In this document: piece after piece, positions 22,400-34,600 of the stretch | Layout: each line of letters starts with the position of its first letter | How positions within the stretch are numbered: position 1 is the stretch's first letter | Assembly (NCBI GenBank): GCA_947095535.1 | Contig: OX352773.1 | Location: forward strand, 259,865,590 to 259,929,589 | Source of the DNA: Poecilobothrus nobilitatus | Taxonomy: Eukaryota > Arthropoda > Insecta > Diptera > Dolichopodidae | Direction of reading: 5' to 3' | Length of the DNA: 64,000 nucleotides | The notes under the pieces: generated by a model | What the model saw: only the letters and a program-made list of their open reading frames with translations | Told to the model about the DNA's origin: nothing | Databases searched by the model: none | Program-made: the position numbers and the translations under genes

Positions 22400-25180
22400 G
22401 TAAATTGTGGAGTTGTATGATAGCTACCCGAATCTATTGCGCCTAGCTTCATTAAGTTCCAAGAAATGCAAAAAGCCTGAACCGGCTGCTTTAGACCATT
22501 AAAATTTTACAAAAGTTTTTGGCATGAAACTCGACACTTTTTCACTAAATTTCAGATAGCTAGCTTCAATAGACACTGAGTTATTTTCATTTAAAAAGAG
22601 AAGTTGTATGGCAACTATCCGAACCTGTCATATCATCACAACAAAATTTTACAGAAGTTGTTGCCATAAAACTCGATCATCATTTGCAAAATTTCAGATA
22701 CCTAGATTGAATAGACACTGGGTTATTTCCATTTAAAGAAAGAAGTTGTATGGCAGCTACTCGAACCCGGCGGCCGAAAATGCTGGAGTTAAATAGCAAA
22801 ACTAACAATTTTGTAAAAGTGACGTAAAAAAAATTGCAGCCTCCTAACTCCTTTATTTTTTGAGTTATCGTGCGGACGGACACTGAGTTATTTTCATTTA
22901 AAAAGAGAAGTTGTATGGCAGCTACCCGAACCCGTCGCACCACCACAACCAAATTTTGCAGAAGTTGTTGCCATAAAACTTGATCATCATTCGCAAAATT
23001 GCAGATACCTACATTGAACAGACACTGGGTTATTTCCATTTAAAGAAAGACGTTGTATGGCAGCTACTCGAACCCGGCGGCCGAAAATGCTGGAGTTAAA
23101 TAGCAAAACTAACAATTTTACAAAAGTAACGTAAAAAAGTGTTCAGCCTTCTAGCTCCTCTATTTTTTGAGTTATAGTGCGGACGGACACTGAGTTCTTT
23201 CATTTAAAAAGAGATTTTGTATGGCAGCTACCCGAACCCGTCACACCTCCACAACCAAATTTTGTAGAAGTTGTTGCCATAAAACTTGATCATCATTCGC
23301 AAAATTTCAGATACCTAGATTGAACAGACACTGGGTTATTTCTATTTAAAGAAAGAAGTTGTATGGCAGCTACTCGAACCCGGCGGCCGAAAATGCTGGA
23401 GTTAAATAGCAAAACTAACAATTTTGCAAGAGTGACGTAAAAAAAATTTCAGCCTCCTAGCTCCTTTATTTTTTGAGTTATCGTGCGGACGGACACTGAG
23501 TTCTTTTCATTTAAAAAGAGATTTTGTATGGCAGCTACCCGAACCCGTCGTACCAGCACAACCAAATTTTGTAGAAGTTGTTGCCATAAAACTTGATCAT
23601 CATTTGCAAAATTTCAGATACCTAGATTGAACAGACACTGGGTTATTTCTATTTAAAGAAAGAAGTTGTATGGCAGCTACTCGAACCCGGCGGCCGAAAA
23701 TGCTGGACTCAAATAGCAAAACTAACAATTTTGCAAGAGTGACGTAAAAAAAATTTCAGCCTCCTAGCTCCTTTATTTTTTGAGTTATCGTGCGGACGGA
23801 CACTGAGTTCTTTTCATTTAAAAAGAGATTTTGTATGGCAGCTACCCGAACCCGTCGCACCACCACAACCAAATTTTGTAGAAGTTGTTGCCATAAAACT
23901 TGATCATCATTTGCAAAATTTCAGATACCTAGATTGAACAGACACTGGGTTATTTCTATTTAAAGAAAGACGTTGTATGGCAGCTACCCGAACCCGGAGA
24001 CAGAAAATGCTGGAGTTAAATAGCAAAACTAACAATTTTACAAAAGTGACGTAAAAAAATTTTCAGCCTCCTAGCTCCTCTATTTTTTGAGTTATCGTGC
24101 GGACGGACACTGAGTTCTTTTCATTTAAAAAGAGATTTTGTATGGCAGCTACCCGAACCCGTCGCACCAGCACAACCAAATTTTGTAGAAGTTGTTGCCA
24201 TAAAACTTGATCATCATTTGCAAGATTTCAGACGCCTAGCTTCATTAACTTCCAAGCGGTGCAAGAAGCCTGAACCGGCTGTTCTAGGCCAAACAAATTT
24301 TACAAAAGTTCTTGGCATATAACTCGACACTTCTTTACTAAATTTCAGATTCCTAGCTTCAATAAACACTGAGTTATTCTCATTTAACCGGATAAGTTGT
24401 ATGGCAGCTACCCGAACCCGCCGCACCACCACAACCAAATTTTACAAAAGTTGTTGCCATAAAACTTGATCATCATTTGCAAAATTTCAGACGCCTAGCT
24501 TCATTAGGTTCCAAGAGGTGCAAGAAGTCTGAACCGGCTGCTCTAGACCAACCAAATTTTACAAAAGTTGTTGGCATGTAACTCGACACCTCTTTACTAA
24601 ATTTCAGATTCCTAGCTTCAATAAACACTGAGTTATTCTCATTTAACCGGATAAGTTGTATGGCAGCTACCCGAACCCGCCGCACCACCACAACCAAATT
24701 TTACAAAAGTTGTTGCCATAAAACTTGATCATCATTTGCAAAATTTCAGACGCCTAGCTTCATTACGTTCCAAGAGGTGCAAGAAGTCTGAACCGGCTGC
24801 TCTAGACCAACCAAATTTTACAAAAGTTGTTGGCATGTAACTCGACACCTCTTTACTAAATTTCAGATTCCTAGCTTCAATAAACACTGAGTTATTCTCA
24901 TTTAAACGGAGAAGTTGTATGGCAGCTACCCGAACCCGCTGCACCAGCACAACCAAATTTTACAGAAGTTGTTGCCATAAAACTTGATCATCATTTGCAA
25001 AATTTCAGAAACCTAGCTTGAATAGATACTGAGTTATTTCTATATAAAGATAGAAGTTGTATGGCAGCTACTCGAACCCGCCGACCGAAAATGTTGGATT
25101 TAAATAGCAAAACTAACAATTTTGCAAAAGTGACGTAAAAAAAATTTCAGCCCCCTAGCTCCTTTATTTTTTGAGTTATC
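22400..25180 (+). repeat. Higher-order tandem array of 307-bp and 259-bp units
   Basis: A core module containing TTGTATGGCAGCTAC and CGAACCCG occurs about 16 times. Paired modules form 307-bp units: GGCCGAAAATGCTGG marks begin near 22771, 23078, 23384 and 23691, with a variant at 23998 (spacing 307, 306, 307, 307). The array then switches to 259-bp units with ACGCCTAGCTTCATTA (phase 24231, 24490, 24749). A single module of each other type caps the two ends. The 74- to 119-codon open frames on the minus strand repeat with the array and are not genes. Confidence 0.85.
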
Positions 25181-25183
25181 GTG

Positions 25184-25232
25184 CGGACGGACGGACGGAC
25201 GGACGGACGGACGGACGGACGGACGGACGGAC
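25184..25232 (+). repeat. (CGGA)n microsatellite, about 12 units
   Basis: A perfect tetranucleotide run at the 3' edge of the tandem core. Earlier units have only GCGGACGGACAC at the same place, so the run appears to have expanded only at the final unit. Confidence 0.85.
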
Positions 25233-25369
25233 GTACATGGCTTAATCGACTCAGAATTCGATTCTGAGCCGATCCATACCTTTGACACTATATCTAGCTC
25301 GACTCCTTTAAGGTGTCACAAACGTAATGGCAAATTTATTATACCCTTGAACATAGTTCATACGGGTAT

Positions 25370-26187
25370 AAAAATATAAGGAGATGAAATAATTAGCAAA
25401 TGTTATAAAAATTGCAAAGGACGAGATGTTAATAATGTGCTAAAGTACATATGCAACAAGAAATGACACAAAAACCAATCATAGATAAGTTAAGAAGCAA
25501 AAAGAAAAACATTAAATAATCGCTGCGATAAAATATAATCGTATTAATAAATACCGTCATTTAATCTGTTCATTTTTATTTAAATAATAATTGAATTTTT
25601 TTAATAATTTTTTTTATAAATTCAAAAAAAAAAAAAAATAATTTGTTTTTAAGTGTCTATAATTTTGAATAATAATGAGTAATGACCTATAATTAGTGAA
25701 CCAAATGAAAAAAAAATGAATAAATATTTATAAATGTCTTTAATAGGCCTATAAAATAAATAAAAATTTTAAAAATATGATGGTGTTTGATTTTGTGTAT
25801 ATAATTTTCTAATTGATTAATTTTTGTGGTTTATTTAACAAAAGTTATCGATTGCACCTCTAGAGTTTAGATAATACTTGTACATATATTAGAATAGAAT
25901 TTTCAGAATTAATTAAATTATATAATGATTATTGTTCATCTGAATTGTGAATTTTTAGGCTCATTTGTATTATAGGTAATTTTTTTTAAAAATAAAAGCA
26001 AAATCTTGATGGGAGAAAAAAAATTAAGCAAGAAAATGCGGCAATAGTTTGTTTGATTGTTTGCTTGGTTTAGAGAAATCTAACTTAAAGAGCATAAAAA
26101 TCACAGGATATGAGATACCGTTTTCATATCATTCTTTTGTAGTTTTGATTTTCAACTATGTTCTATAACCGCGCGATACAATTTACA
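25370..26187. other. A+T-rich spacer, no gene
   Basis: Nothing recognisable. Confidence 0.4.
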
Positions 26188-26198
26188 AATTAACAATT

Positions 26199-26393
26199 TT
26201 TTGCTTTTAGTGTATTTCTAGCCCTGCCACATAAATGTGACAAGTAATTACACAGCTTTTCTTTTTCAGGCATGGCTGTAAATGTCGTAAGGGGGGATTA
26301 TTCTTACGGCGTGTGTCGGTTTCGAACCCACACTCCCTCGGCGTTTACAGCGTATTTTATACTCTCTTACCCACTAGGATGCCGAGACCCTGC
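26199..26393 (-). mobile_element. SINE-A copy, full length, 11-bp perfect target duplication
   Basis: Reads on the minus strand from a tRNA-like head (box A region CATCCTAGTGG then GTAAGAG; box B GGTTCGAAACC) through the CTTACGAC stem to a short A-rich tail. AATTAACAATT flanks it exactly (26188-26198 and 26394-26404). The perfect duplication implies a fairly recent insertion relative to its surroundings. Confidence 0.88.
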
Positions 26394-26404
26394 AATTAAC
26401 AATT

Positions 26405-28049
26405 ATAGTTTGTAATTCTTCTTACCTTTTAAAAATCATTCTACATATTACGCACTTGTTACAAAATTGATTAAATTGATTATATTAAATTAAATTCTTC
26501 GACCTTTTGTTTGGTGAAATTCAAGTTTAAGTATTTAGTAAATAGTGTTTGAATCAGCATATCCAAAAAAGTTGAACTTAGAATATTCCAATCCTATATA
26601 AAATCTATACTTTATTATTTGGTAGTGACATTTCACCATTATTAAATTTAATGGGTAAAATACGGCAGATATTTGTTAATAAGCTCCTATGAATTATTGC
26701 CAAAGTATTCTGGCCGAGAACAATAATAAAAAATAATCTATAAAATATGAGGAACTAATGAAGCACTAATTGAGAAACAAAACAAATAAAGCCACGGAAG
26801 TGAGGATGGTTAAGGTACACGTTTAGGAAAGAGCCAGAAAACGTAGCGAGATACCTGTCGTCGAACAATATTTGTGGAACTGTGACTGAGTTTGTTAGAG
26901 AGGAGGTTAGATGTCAAGAGGAGTAAGTATACAGGAAAAAAAATTGTTTAGATTAATTTTCAAAGAGCCCTCTCACGAATGGTTATTTTTTATTCAATTG
27001 TACAAAAACAAAAAAATTGTTTTGAAAATTGGTAGTATGTAAGAAAACGGTTGTGTTACAGAAAAAAATTTAAAAAATATCTACATTATAAACTATATTC
27101 GATTTAATTTATACTAGTATATTATTTGTGAACACTTTTTTTGTTTAAATTACCGACATTTAGTTAGAAGATTAAAAGGAATTTTATTTATTTATTTACA
27201 TTTTTAATTATTTATTGACAAAACACTATTAAATTTATTAAAATGATTATGTTATACCCTTTATTTATTTAATTAATTATTTAGTAATATGTGGTCATAA
27301 TATGATATAATCATTGTTCATTTTTAGTTATTTTGTTTTTGCATAACCAATAAAATAGTTCATTTATAAAATCATATAATTTTTTCCACCATATTAAAAA
27401 ATAATGAATAAAAAATAAAAATTTATAGGTATAATATTGTATATTAGTACTTAAATAAACTGAGAATCTATTAAATTTTATGAATAATTTATAAAATGAA
27501 TTAAAAAATCAATTATGCAATTTTTTTCACCTGTTATAGCATTTAACAGTTTTTAATTTTTTATTAAATTATATCCTGATAAAAAAAAATCAATCAGTGT
27601 AAATTTAAAAAAAAAAACAAATATTTATCACTTTTGATAAATTTTTTATAAATAATTTATGATTTTTATTATATCCTATTTTTTAATATTCGCATAATCT
27701 TGCACTCTTAAAGTCATACCGTTATATATTTAAAAAATTACAATTTTGGATGAAAAAGAATATAAAATTAACTGTTTAAAGGTAACTTTGACTTTTGGGA
27801 CTCTTGACTTGGGACTTTTGACTTACTTAAAAAATCCATGGGAATTTTGGCCTTGGCAAATTTTGCCTTCCAGCATGTGAAACTAATATTGAAATATATT
27901 AAAAATTTTTTAAAGTCCTTAATAGACTATAGTTTTTTTCTGGATTTATAGGGTAAAACTTTTGTGTCGGAAAAACTAAAAATAAGATAAAATGTAAAAC
28001 TAAAGGTATATTAAAAGACGCACACTTTCTAAAATACAATAAAATCAAC
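26405..28049. other. Spacer with one less A+T-rich island
   Basis: About 26780-26935 is visibly richer in G and C than its surroundings and has a minus-strand open run containing VRRQVSRYVFWLFPKRVP, but no family is recognised. A short imperfect tandem of GACTTTTGGGACTCTTGACT type is at about 27788-27825. The rest is A+T-rich filler. Confidence 0.35.
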
Positions 28050-28575
28050 ATTTACACCAACATTTTTCTTAGAATTTTTTAATAAGAAAAAATTATGAAA
28101 AATGCGAAAAGACACTTTCTTCAATTTTAAGGTAATATAGCGATATAATGAAAAAAAAGGTGTTAATACATATAAAAACATAATGTTGAAACTCTAGTTT
28201 TTGCGTTTTCCTTTGGAATAACTTATTCAGGTGGTTGAAGCTACATATGTGCCTAAAAATATAAAATTATCAATTTTTTATCTCAAATAACTTTTTTTGC
28301 AAATGCTAATTCTGAAATTTCATAGTTTTCTGTTGTTAAGTAGAGCTTGAGATATTTCACACATTTAGCTTTTTCAAAATTTAACAATGGATAGGGCTAG
28401 ATAAAAAAAACAGTTCTACAACATTAAGTTTTGGACTAGATCTATTCATGGTAAACATTTCATTATTATATTTTTAACGGTGTAGTAGTTTTGTAAACGG
28501 ACGGATGAACGACGGACACATCGAAAATAATAAGCAAATTTTCTAACGTTTTTTTGAAAGATGTTGCAAAAAAAA
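28050..28575 (-). mobile_element. Cac-family repeat, copy 4, strongly decayed
   Basis: Shares ordered landmarks with copy 5: ACACTTTCTTCAATTTTAAG, ACATAATGTTGAAACTCTAG, a tract ending GTAGTAGTTTTGTAAACGGA and the mutated GGACGGATGAACGACGGACA block near 28498-28518. The edges are uncertain. Confidence 0.5.
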
Positions 28576-29734
28576 AATAGCACAATTATAAATAATTTAA
28601 TTGGATTTAATAAGATTAATTTTGAAGGCATATTGTTAATTTTAATTATGGTCTTTTTCTTTTTATTTATATTTTACACGAGTTAAATGAATTTTTTGAC
28701 TGCAGGATTTTTGGTATTAAAGTTTTCAGATCAGATCAGATCGCAAAATAATCGTTTTAAAGGTAAAGATCTCAAAAATAAACTTTCTTTAATCTGGTAG
28801 CACTGTAAGCAGAATTTAAGCATTAATATTGATTTTTTTTATTTTTTTTTATTACAACAATCTGATGAATTTTAAACATCCTTTTTTAGAATTTTTAAAT
28901 TTTTTAGTTTTTTTTATATACATATACTGATTTTTACAAATTTCTATAATTTAAAGGAGTGTTTTATGATTAAACATCTTAGTTAGAGAATTTTAATTTA
29001 TATTTTGATTTAAGATTTATATTGATATTACTTTGCCTCCTAGGAGCATTTTAAATATTTAAATTATAATTAAATTCAATAAGAGATTTTTATAATTTAC
29101 AAAAATTTACCTTAAAATTATGGAAATTTTTAAAAAATGGTATTTATTTTTCCTTACCTGATAGCAAAAATAATAGTTTTAATAATGCAATGTAAATTTT
29201 TTTTATACTATAAGAACATTTCTAGAAAATTATTTTAATTATTATATAGTATTTATATACAATTCATAGTGTTCATACAGTTCAATTTATATACAATATA
29301 CAAATCACAGTGCTTTGCAATAAGCTCCAACTGGTTTAATTAGGAGTAAATCTGATCTAAGATATCAAAACGAATCCAAACTAGCCTAATTGTTCATTTA
29401 CAGCTCCTTACTACCTATCTGCCTACCTAAAGCAACATGAGGAGTTGTTGGTGTAAAATAGAATTCATCAATATTGCTTAGTATCTTAAGTTACATTTTA
29501 CGACTTATTGGCCATAAATAGATTAAATTTAAATATTATTAAAAATCAATTTCAGGATAAAGTTTTTTTCGATTTCTTTTTTTTCTTCTATTTTTTAAGA
29601 AATAGATGCAAAAAAAAAAATTTTATAAAAAAAACTTAATTTTTAATATTTAAATACTGTTATGATACAAAATTACAGTATTTGGGTAATAAGGGGTAAA
29701 ATTATGGTAAAATTACAGTAATTGGGTAAACATG
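28576..29734. other. A+T-rich spacer, no gene
   Basis: Contains the candidate recursive splice site at 29150-29181 and otherwise nothing recognisable. Confidence 0.4.
29150..29181 (-). other. Candidate recursive splice site (abutting acceptor and donor)
   Basis: On the minus strand, TATTTTTGCTATCAG is followed at once by GTAAGG, an acceptor and donor with no exon between (junction at 29158/29157). This is the layout of recursive splice (ratchet) sites known from long fly introns. It lies on the strand of the DGK gene, about midway through the long intron. Chance matches are expected in 58 kb, so this is only a candidate. A weaker one is near 42644 (CTTTTTTAACAG|GTAACA). Confidence 0.3.
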
Positions 29735-29745
29735 AATTCAATAAA

Positions 29746-29902
29746 TTTTTTTTTTTTTTAATGTATTTCTTCCTATTCAGGCGTGGCTGTAAATATCGTA
29801 AGGAGGAATAACTCTTACGACGTGTGTGTGATTAAAACCCACACTCCCTCAGTTTTTACAGCTTATTTTATACGCTCTTACCCACTAGACCGCCGAGGTC
29901 CC
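29746..29902 (-). mobile_element. SINE-A copy with an internal deletion, 11-bp perfect target duplication
   Basis: Flanked exactly by AATTCAATAAA (29735-29745 and 29903-29913). The poly(A) tail is followed by a shortened body: the CCACATTTATGTGG part is missing. The head is present, but box B is mutated (GGTTTTAATCA) and box A reads CGGTCTAGTGG, so this copy is probably transcriptionally dead. The open frame at 29783-30007 is an artefact. Confidence 0.85.
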
Positions 29903-29913
29903 AATTCAATAAA

Positions 29914-31439
29914 GTTGAGTTTTATTAAAAAAATTGTAATTTTTAAAAGATTGGGCAATTTTCTACCAGTTATATTAGAATTAGTAGTTGTTAAAAAAAA
30001 TTGCTGAAATAAGAAGAAAAGTGTTCCACTTTTTAATATAATATTTATGGTTTAATAATAATATAGATTTTATTTTAGATCACTTAACTATAATTGATAT
30101 ATAAAGAGATTTTTACAGATCAGTATCCTTTTATCCTAAATCCTGAATTTTAGAAACTTGAATAGAAATAACACTTTTAGAACATGAGAATTAGATAATT
30201 ATTTATACGAAGGATTTAAATTATCAAATGGTTTACAATAAGGAACCGTAAGTTCTTTAATTTCTATTGTACAAATTATTATAAAAAGCCTTTACTAGAA
30301 ATATGGCACATTTTTGTTCAAAAAAATATATAAGGCATACATAATTAGAATTGATAATTTTATCATTCGTCTCATTCGTAAAGACATATAAAGGAAGTAG
30401 TAAAACAACCGAAAACTCATTTTTCAGTTATTCGTGATATGAAAACTGTCTAAGAATTGAATTGTCTAAAAATTGTATTTTTTTAATATTAAAGCAAAAT
30501 AATTGAGTAATTAATGAAATGTGTTATCAATTTGGTACAAAACTGCTATACAACAAGAACTTAATTAAAAAAGTCCTATTAAATAATTTTCGTTGAAAAA
30601 ATTTAAAACTAAGTAGAAGTTTTGATGGAATTTTTTGTACTTAAAGATAAATTTATAAAAATTTTTTTTAACAAATTTTTTTTAAATATCGAATTTTTAT
30701 ATTATAACAAAAAAGGGAATACAAGATAAAAAAAAAAATAAAGTTTATGTCAAAGATACAGATACTTATATTGAAAATTGAAAGTTTAAAAAAACTAAAA
30801 GGTTTATAAATATTTATAAACCATCATAATATATACTGTCAATATATCGTTGTTTTGTTATTCGCTACTTTTAGTACATAATAAGAACCGTGTAATAAAT
30901 GTAACATTGTTTTTTACTTTTTCTTGATAGTATCGCCTATATGAAGTTATTTTAAATATGAAAATAAGAAAATTGACAAAAGGATATGAAAAACATTTAA
31001 CAAAAAATAATTTGAAGGCGGCATCATTTTATGAGTACGTTGCTATGCTTTGCTATTTTACGATTCTATTATTGTTATTTTTTTAATAATAATAAAAAAA
31101 TCCCAAGACGGACCATTTTATTATTCCATTTGCTATATTACAATTTTTTTTGTGTTACAAATTTTTTCATTTTAATTTTGTATATTATTTTGTTTTTCTT
31201 TTCTGTTTTTTTTTTTTTTGTTTTTCTTTACGTTTTTGAAAAATATACTTAGTCGGTTAAAATAAAACTAATATTAAACACATTGCATAAATCTAGGCAA
31301 ATATTCATGTTTAAAAAATTTCAAAAGAAACATTCAAAGTTTAAGATTATGTGTAAAAATGTTTTATGTCAAATCTAAAATAACGAATTAAATGAACTAA
31401 AAAATTAAATATTTATTGAAAAACTTGAAACTTATTACT
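29914..31439. other. A+T-rich spacer, no gene
   Basis: No element termini, RNA gene or coding signal. The open frame at 31031-31252 is built of Phe/Leu/Tyr codons from T-runs and is not credible. Confidence 0.4.
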
Positions 31440-31620
31440 TTTTTTTTTTTTTTTAATTAATAAAGTTTGACCTAAATGCGCGTCATTAATCATTCGAATC
31501 TAGGACCGTCATAGGAAATTCTATTCGACCACGATGATACCACTCTGACGAAAGAAACTTTAAAAACTTCACAGATCCATGTGAGAGAGGTTACTTTAAT
31601 CTTGGATACTTTCCTTTTTC
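31440..31620 (-). mobile_element. Decayed non-LTR retrotransposon 3' end with poly(A)
   Basis: On the minus strand, CTCTCACATGGATCTGTGAA then TTTCGTCAGAGTGGTATC aligns with the plus-strand stretch at 47240-47300 (CTCTGACATGAATCTAAGAA then TTCTCCGTCAGAGTGGCAT). The frame gives L-H-DL-SF-SFFRQSGI with stops, like the last helix of Jockey/R1-type ORF2. It ends in a poly(A) of about 16 (poly(T) at about 31440-31454). A box-B-like AGATTCGAATG lies inside but looks coincidental. Confidence 0.5.
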
Positions 31621-34600
31621 GAAATGTTTTTTGATTATCAGATTGTGATTTTTATTTTTATTCTAAGGAAGGCTACCTTATGACGTAATTTTACAATACT
31701 TTTCTTGTTGATTATTATTAACGAAATTATTTCATTGTAATGTAATCTTTTATTTTTATTTCTTTTTATTTATTTTAGTTATATCTTAAAAAAGTTAAAA
31801 AACAGCAATATTAGCATCACTGTATTTATTATTTAATTTAATTTCACAATTCCATTTACGATATTGAAATTTCAAAATTTTTTAATTCATTCATTTTCAT
31901 TCATCCCATTTTCATTTTTTAGATATATTGTAAAAGAAAAAAACATTGTTTTGGTACCATAAGCTAAACATCCAATTTAAAAATGGAACATATTTTATAT
32001 ACTTCTTTAGAAAATTGTTAGATTTCTTAAAAAAAAGCTTTAACTTTTTTTGTTTTTATTGTTGTTCTATTTTTGTGTTAATTTAACAAAAATTAGGGCT
32101 AAAAAAATGCTTAAGTCATTTTATTTCTGATTGATGGCGAAATTTTTTTTATTGTAATTTTTAGAGTTTATATTAACGTATACATGTGTAAGTATATATA
32201 TATATATATCGTAAATATATAAATTATGATTTATTGAAGATTAGAAAATTTTGCTTAACGATTTAAGAATATATTTTGACTTTTTTTTGTAATTTTTTCC
32301 ATTTCATTTTGATAACATTTTTGTTTTTGTTTCTTAAAAGAAATGATAATCTTTAAAAAACATCAATAAATCCTTAGATTTTTTGAAGTGATTCGTGTTC
32401 AATTTGTAACATAACTTCTAATTTTTTCATAATTTGTAATCTAATTTTGAAATTATTAATATAAAAGTAAGTGTTCGTCAAGTATGCGATTAATGTACAC
32501 GCATGCCTTTTAAAGATTGAGAAATAAGATAGATTCAATTTGAAACAAACTTTCAATTTTAGTTGTAAAAGCATATGGTAAGAGATGAGTGACTATACTA
32601 TTTACACGACAATTATGTTCTTTAAGGATAGGTATCTGATGAGCAGCTTTAAGATTCTGACTGGATCAAGCGGTAAAACAAGTTAATTCTAATTTTTGAG
32701 GATTTTGCAAACATTTCTATCAAAGCCTTAATTTGATATGGAAATACCATTACAGCTTTCAAATGCTCTAGAGTTTAAACAGCAAAAAATTATAATATTT
32801 TTATTTTAAGGATTTAAAGAATTTTCATTTCCATTCTAAATTAATATTTCTATTGAAGGCAATGAACTTAGGTACCCTATTTTATTTTAATATCTAATAT
32901 GGAATTATTTTGAAAAACTATACACGATGAAAATGCTAAAAATTTCACCATTTCATTATAATCATAGATAATTTCATGTAACGATGACAGAAGTAATTAT
33001 TCATTTTCATTTTATATCTCGCTTTTATTTGACATTTTTCAAATTATTTTAGATTTAATATTTAACATTTAAAATATAAATCTACCCATATTTGTAGAAA
33101 ATGACAAAAACAAAAAAAAAAAAACGACATTTTTCATCTAACACAAAAATGTAAAAAACAAAAAAAATAAATATAAAAACCTGTCAGTTTTTTGATAATG
33201 GTATAATGTGATTTTAATGACTGACCACGATGAAAAAAGAGAGATAAAAAATGTGATAAGCACTATATGTTTATATATATAATAAATACATACTTAACAA
33301 ATTTTAGTTTAAACCATTAGAATAAGATCTCTGCGGTTTTCAATTCAATTTAAAAACAACCAATATTGTTTAGGAACAAAATAAAAAACTATTTCAAATT
33401 TAAAGTTATTTTACGTACCATCAAATTTCGAAATTGCTTAAAAAAAATTTACAAAAACGGTTTTAACTTATAAATATATTTAACATTTAAATTACAATTT
33501 TAATTAATTTTTATATGCTAATTTTATGCTATATGATATAAATTTTAAAGCTAAAAAAGTGAGTGTTTAGAACAATTATACTAAAGTGACTATTGGGAAA
33601 AACCGGGCAAACAAAAAACCGATATTATTTCAAATAATTTTCATAAAATAAAACTTAAACTATCTAAACTACCTAACCTAGTTAACCTAGTTAAAATAAT
33701 CTGTATTATTAATACTATAATTTAATTCATAAGAATTTTCCAACCACCAAAATTTTCTATTAATTAATTTATCTTTGTCCGGAATGGTCCGGAATGGACA
33801 TATCTCTATTTTAAATTTTCTCCATTTATATTGCCCGGGTTATATTAAATAGCTTTACATGTAGCCTGTGTATTATAGTGGTAGAAATTGAAAAAAAGGA
33901 AAAGTTTTGAATTTAGGTTGGTGATATAAATTTGCATATTTATAGGCGAAAAGTTAAAAAAACTAAAAGTAAAACTTAATGTGAAGAGATGTAATATCCT
34001 TTCCAAATTTAATTAAATCGAACTATTATATAGGTTTAGTATTGGTGTGGTAAAGTCATTAACGATTGGTTTGAGCTGAATTTACCAGAAATGCAAGAAA
34101 TCTATTAAAATCTATATGTAAAAAAAATCAAATAACAAAAAAAAATATTTAAATAAACATAAATCTTAATTAGAAAGAAATCTCGTTAACAACTAAAGCA
34201 TTTAGATGTACCTAATGCAAATGCTAAAAAAGTGAAATAGATGTGCTAGCTGTCAGTATAAAAAAAAATTAAAATCTCAAACTTTTTATTTGAAAACTCA
34301 ACGAAGGATTGAAAGAAGTCTTTTTTTTTGTTATTTTACAGGAAATGTACAAAAATGTAGAACAGACGGATAGAAAATAATTTAAAATGGTAAAAGTTAT
34401 AAATATTTTATTAGAACATTTTCTGGAAAGTTTTTAAGGAGTGCTCTTTAATGAAGAAAATTCTATTAAAATTAATGAAAATAAATTTTGGTTTTATTTT
34501 GTTTTGTGTATTTCTTTTTACATGGTATTATGTAAAATTAATTAATTATAAATTAAATATTAATATAGGATTATTTACCATATATGAACATTTTATTTAA

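Larger units (their letters stand above)
22303..25369 (+). mobile_element. 3.07-kb element with inverted ends and a tandem-repeat core
   Basis: It is bounded by ATACCCGTATGAAC (22303-22316) and its exact complement GTTCATACGGGTAT (25356-25369). The right end also forms a hairpin (TATACCC with GGGTATA). Between them is a higher-order tandem array, then a (CGGA)n tract, then TGGCTTAATCGACTCAGAA and AAGGTGTCACAAACGTAATG. The layout (GGAC block, CTTAATCGACT, GGTGTTACAAA, TATACCC hairpin) is repeated in the fragment at 57.06-57.47 kb, so this is a family. Such repeats are familiar from flies. No transposase seen. Confidence 0.7.

Noticed and set aside
22400..25180. CRISPR-like regular repeats
   Set aside because: The whole 259- or 307-bp units are conserved with no unique spacers, and the context is eukaryotic.
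22680..25288. Several 62- to 119-codon minus-strand open frames with repeated VRVAAIQL motifs
   Set aside because: They recur with the 307/259-bp tandem array phase and have no domain; they are products of the repeat, not a gene family.
31490..31545. Another SINE based on a GATTCGAAT box-B-like motif and poly(A)
   Set aside because: Its flanking sequence aligns with the LINE remnant at 47.2 kb, so a LINE 3' end explains it better.
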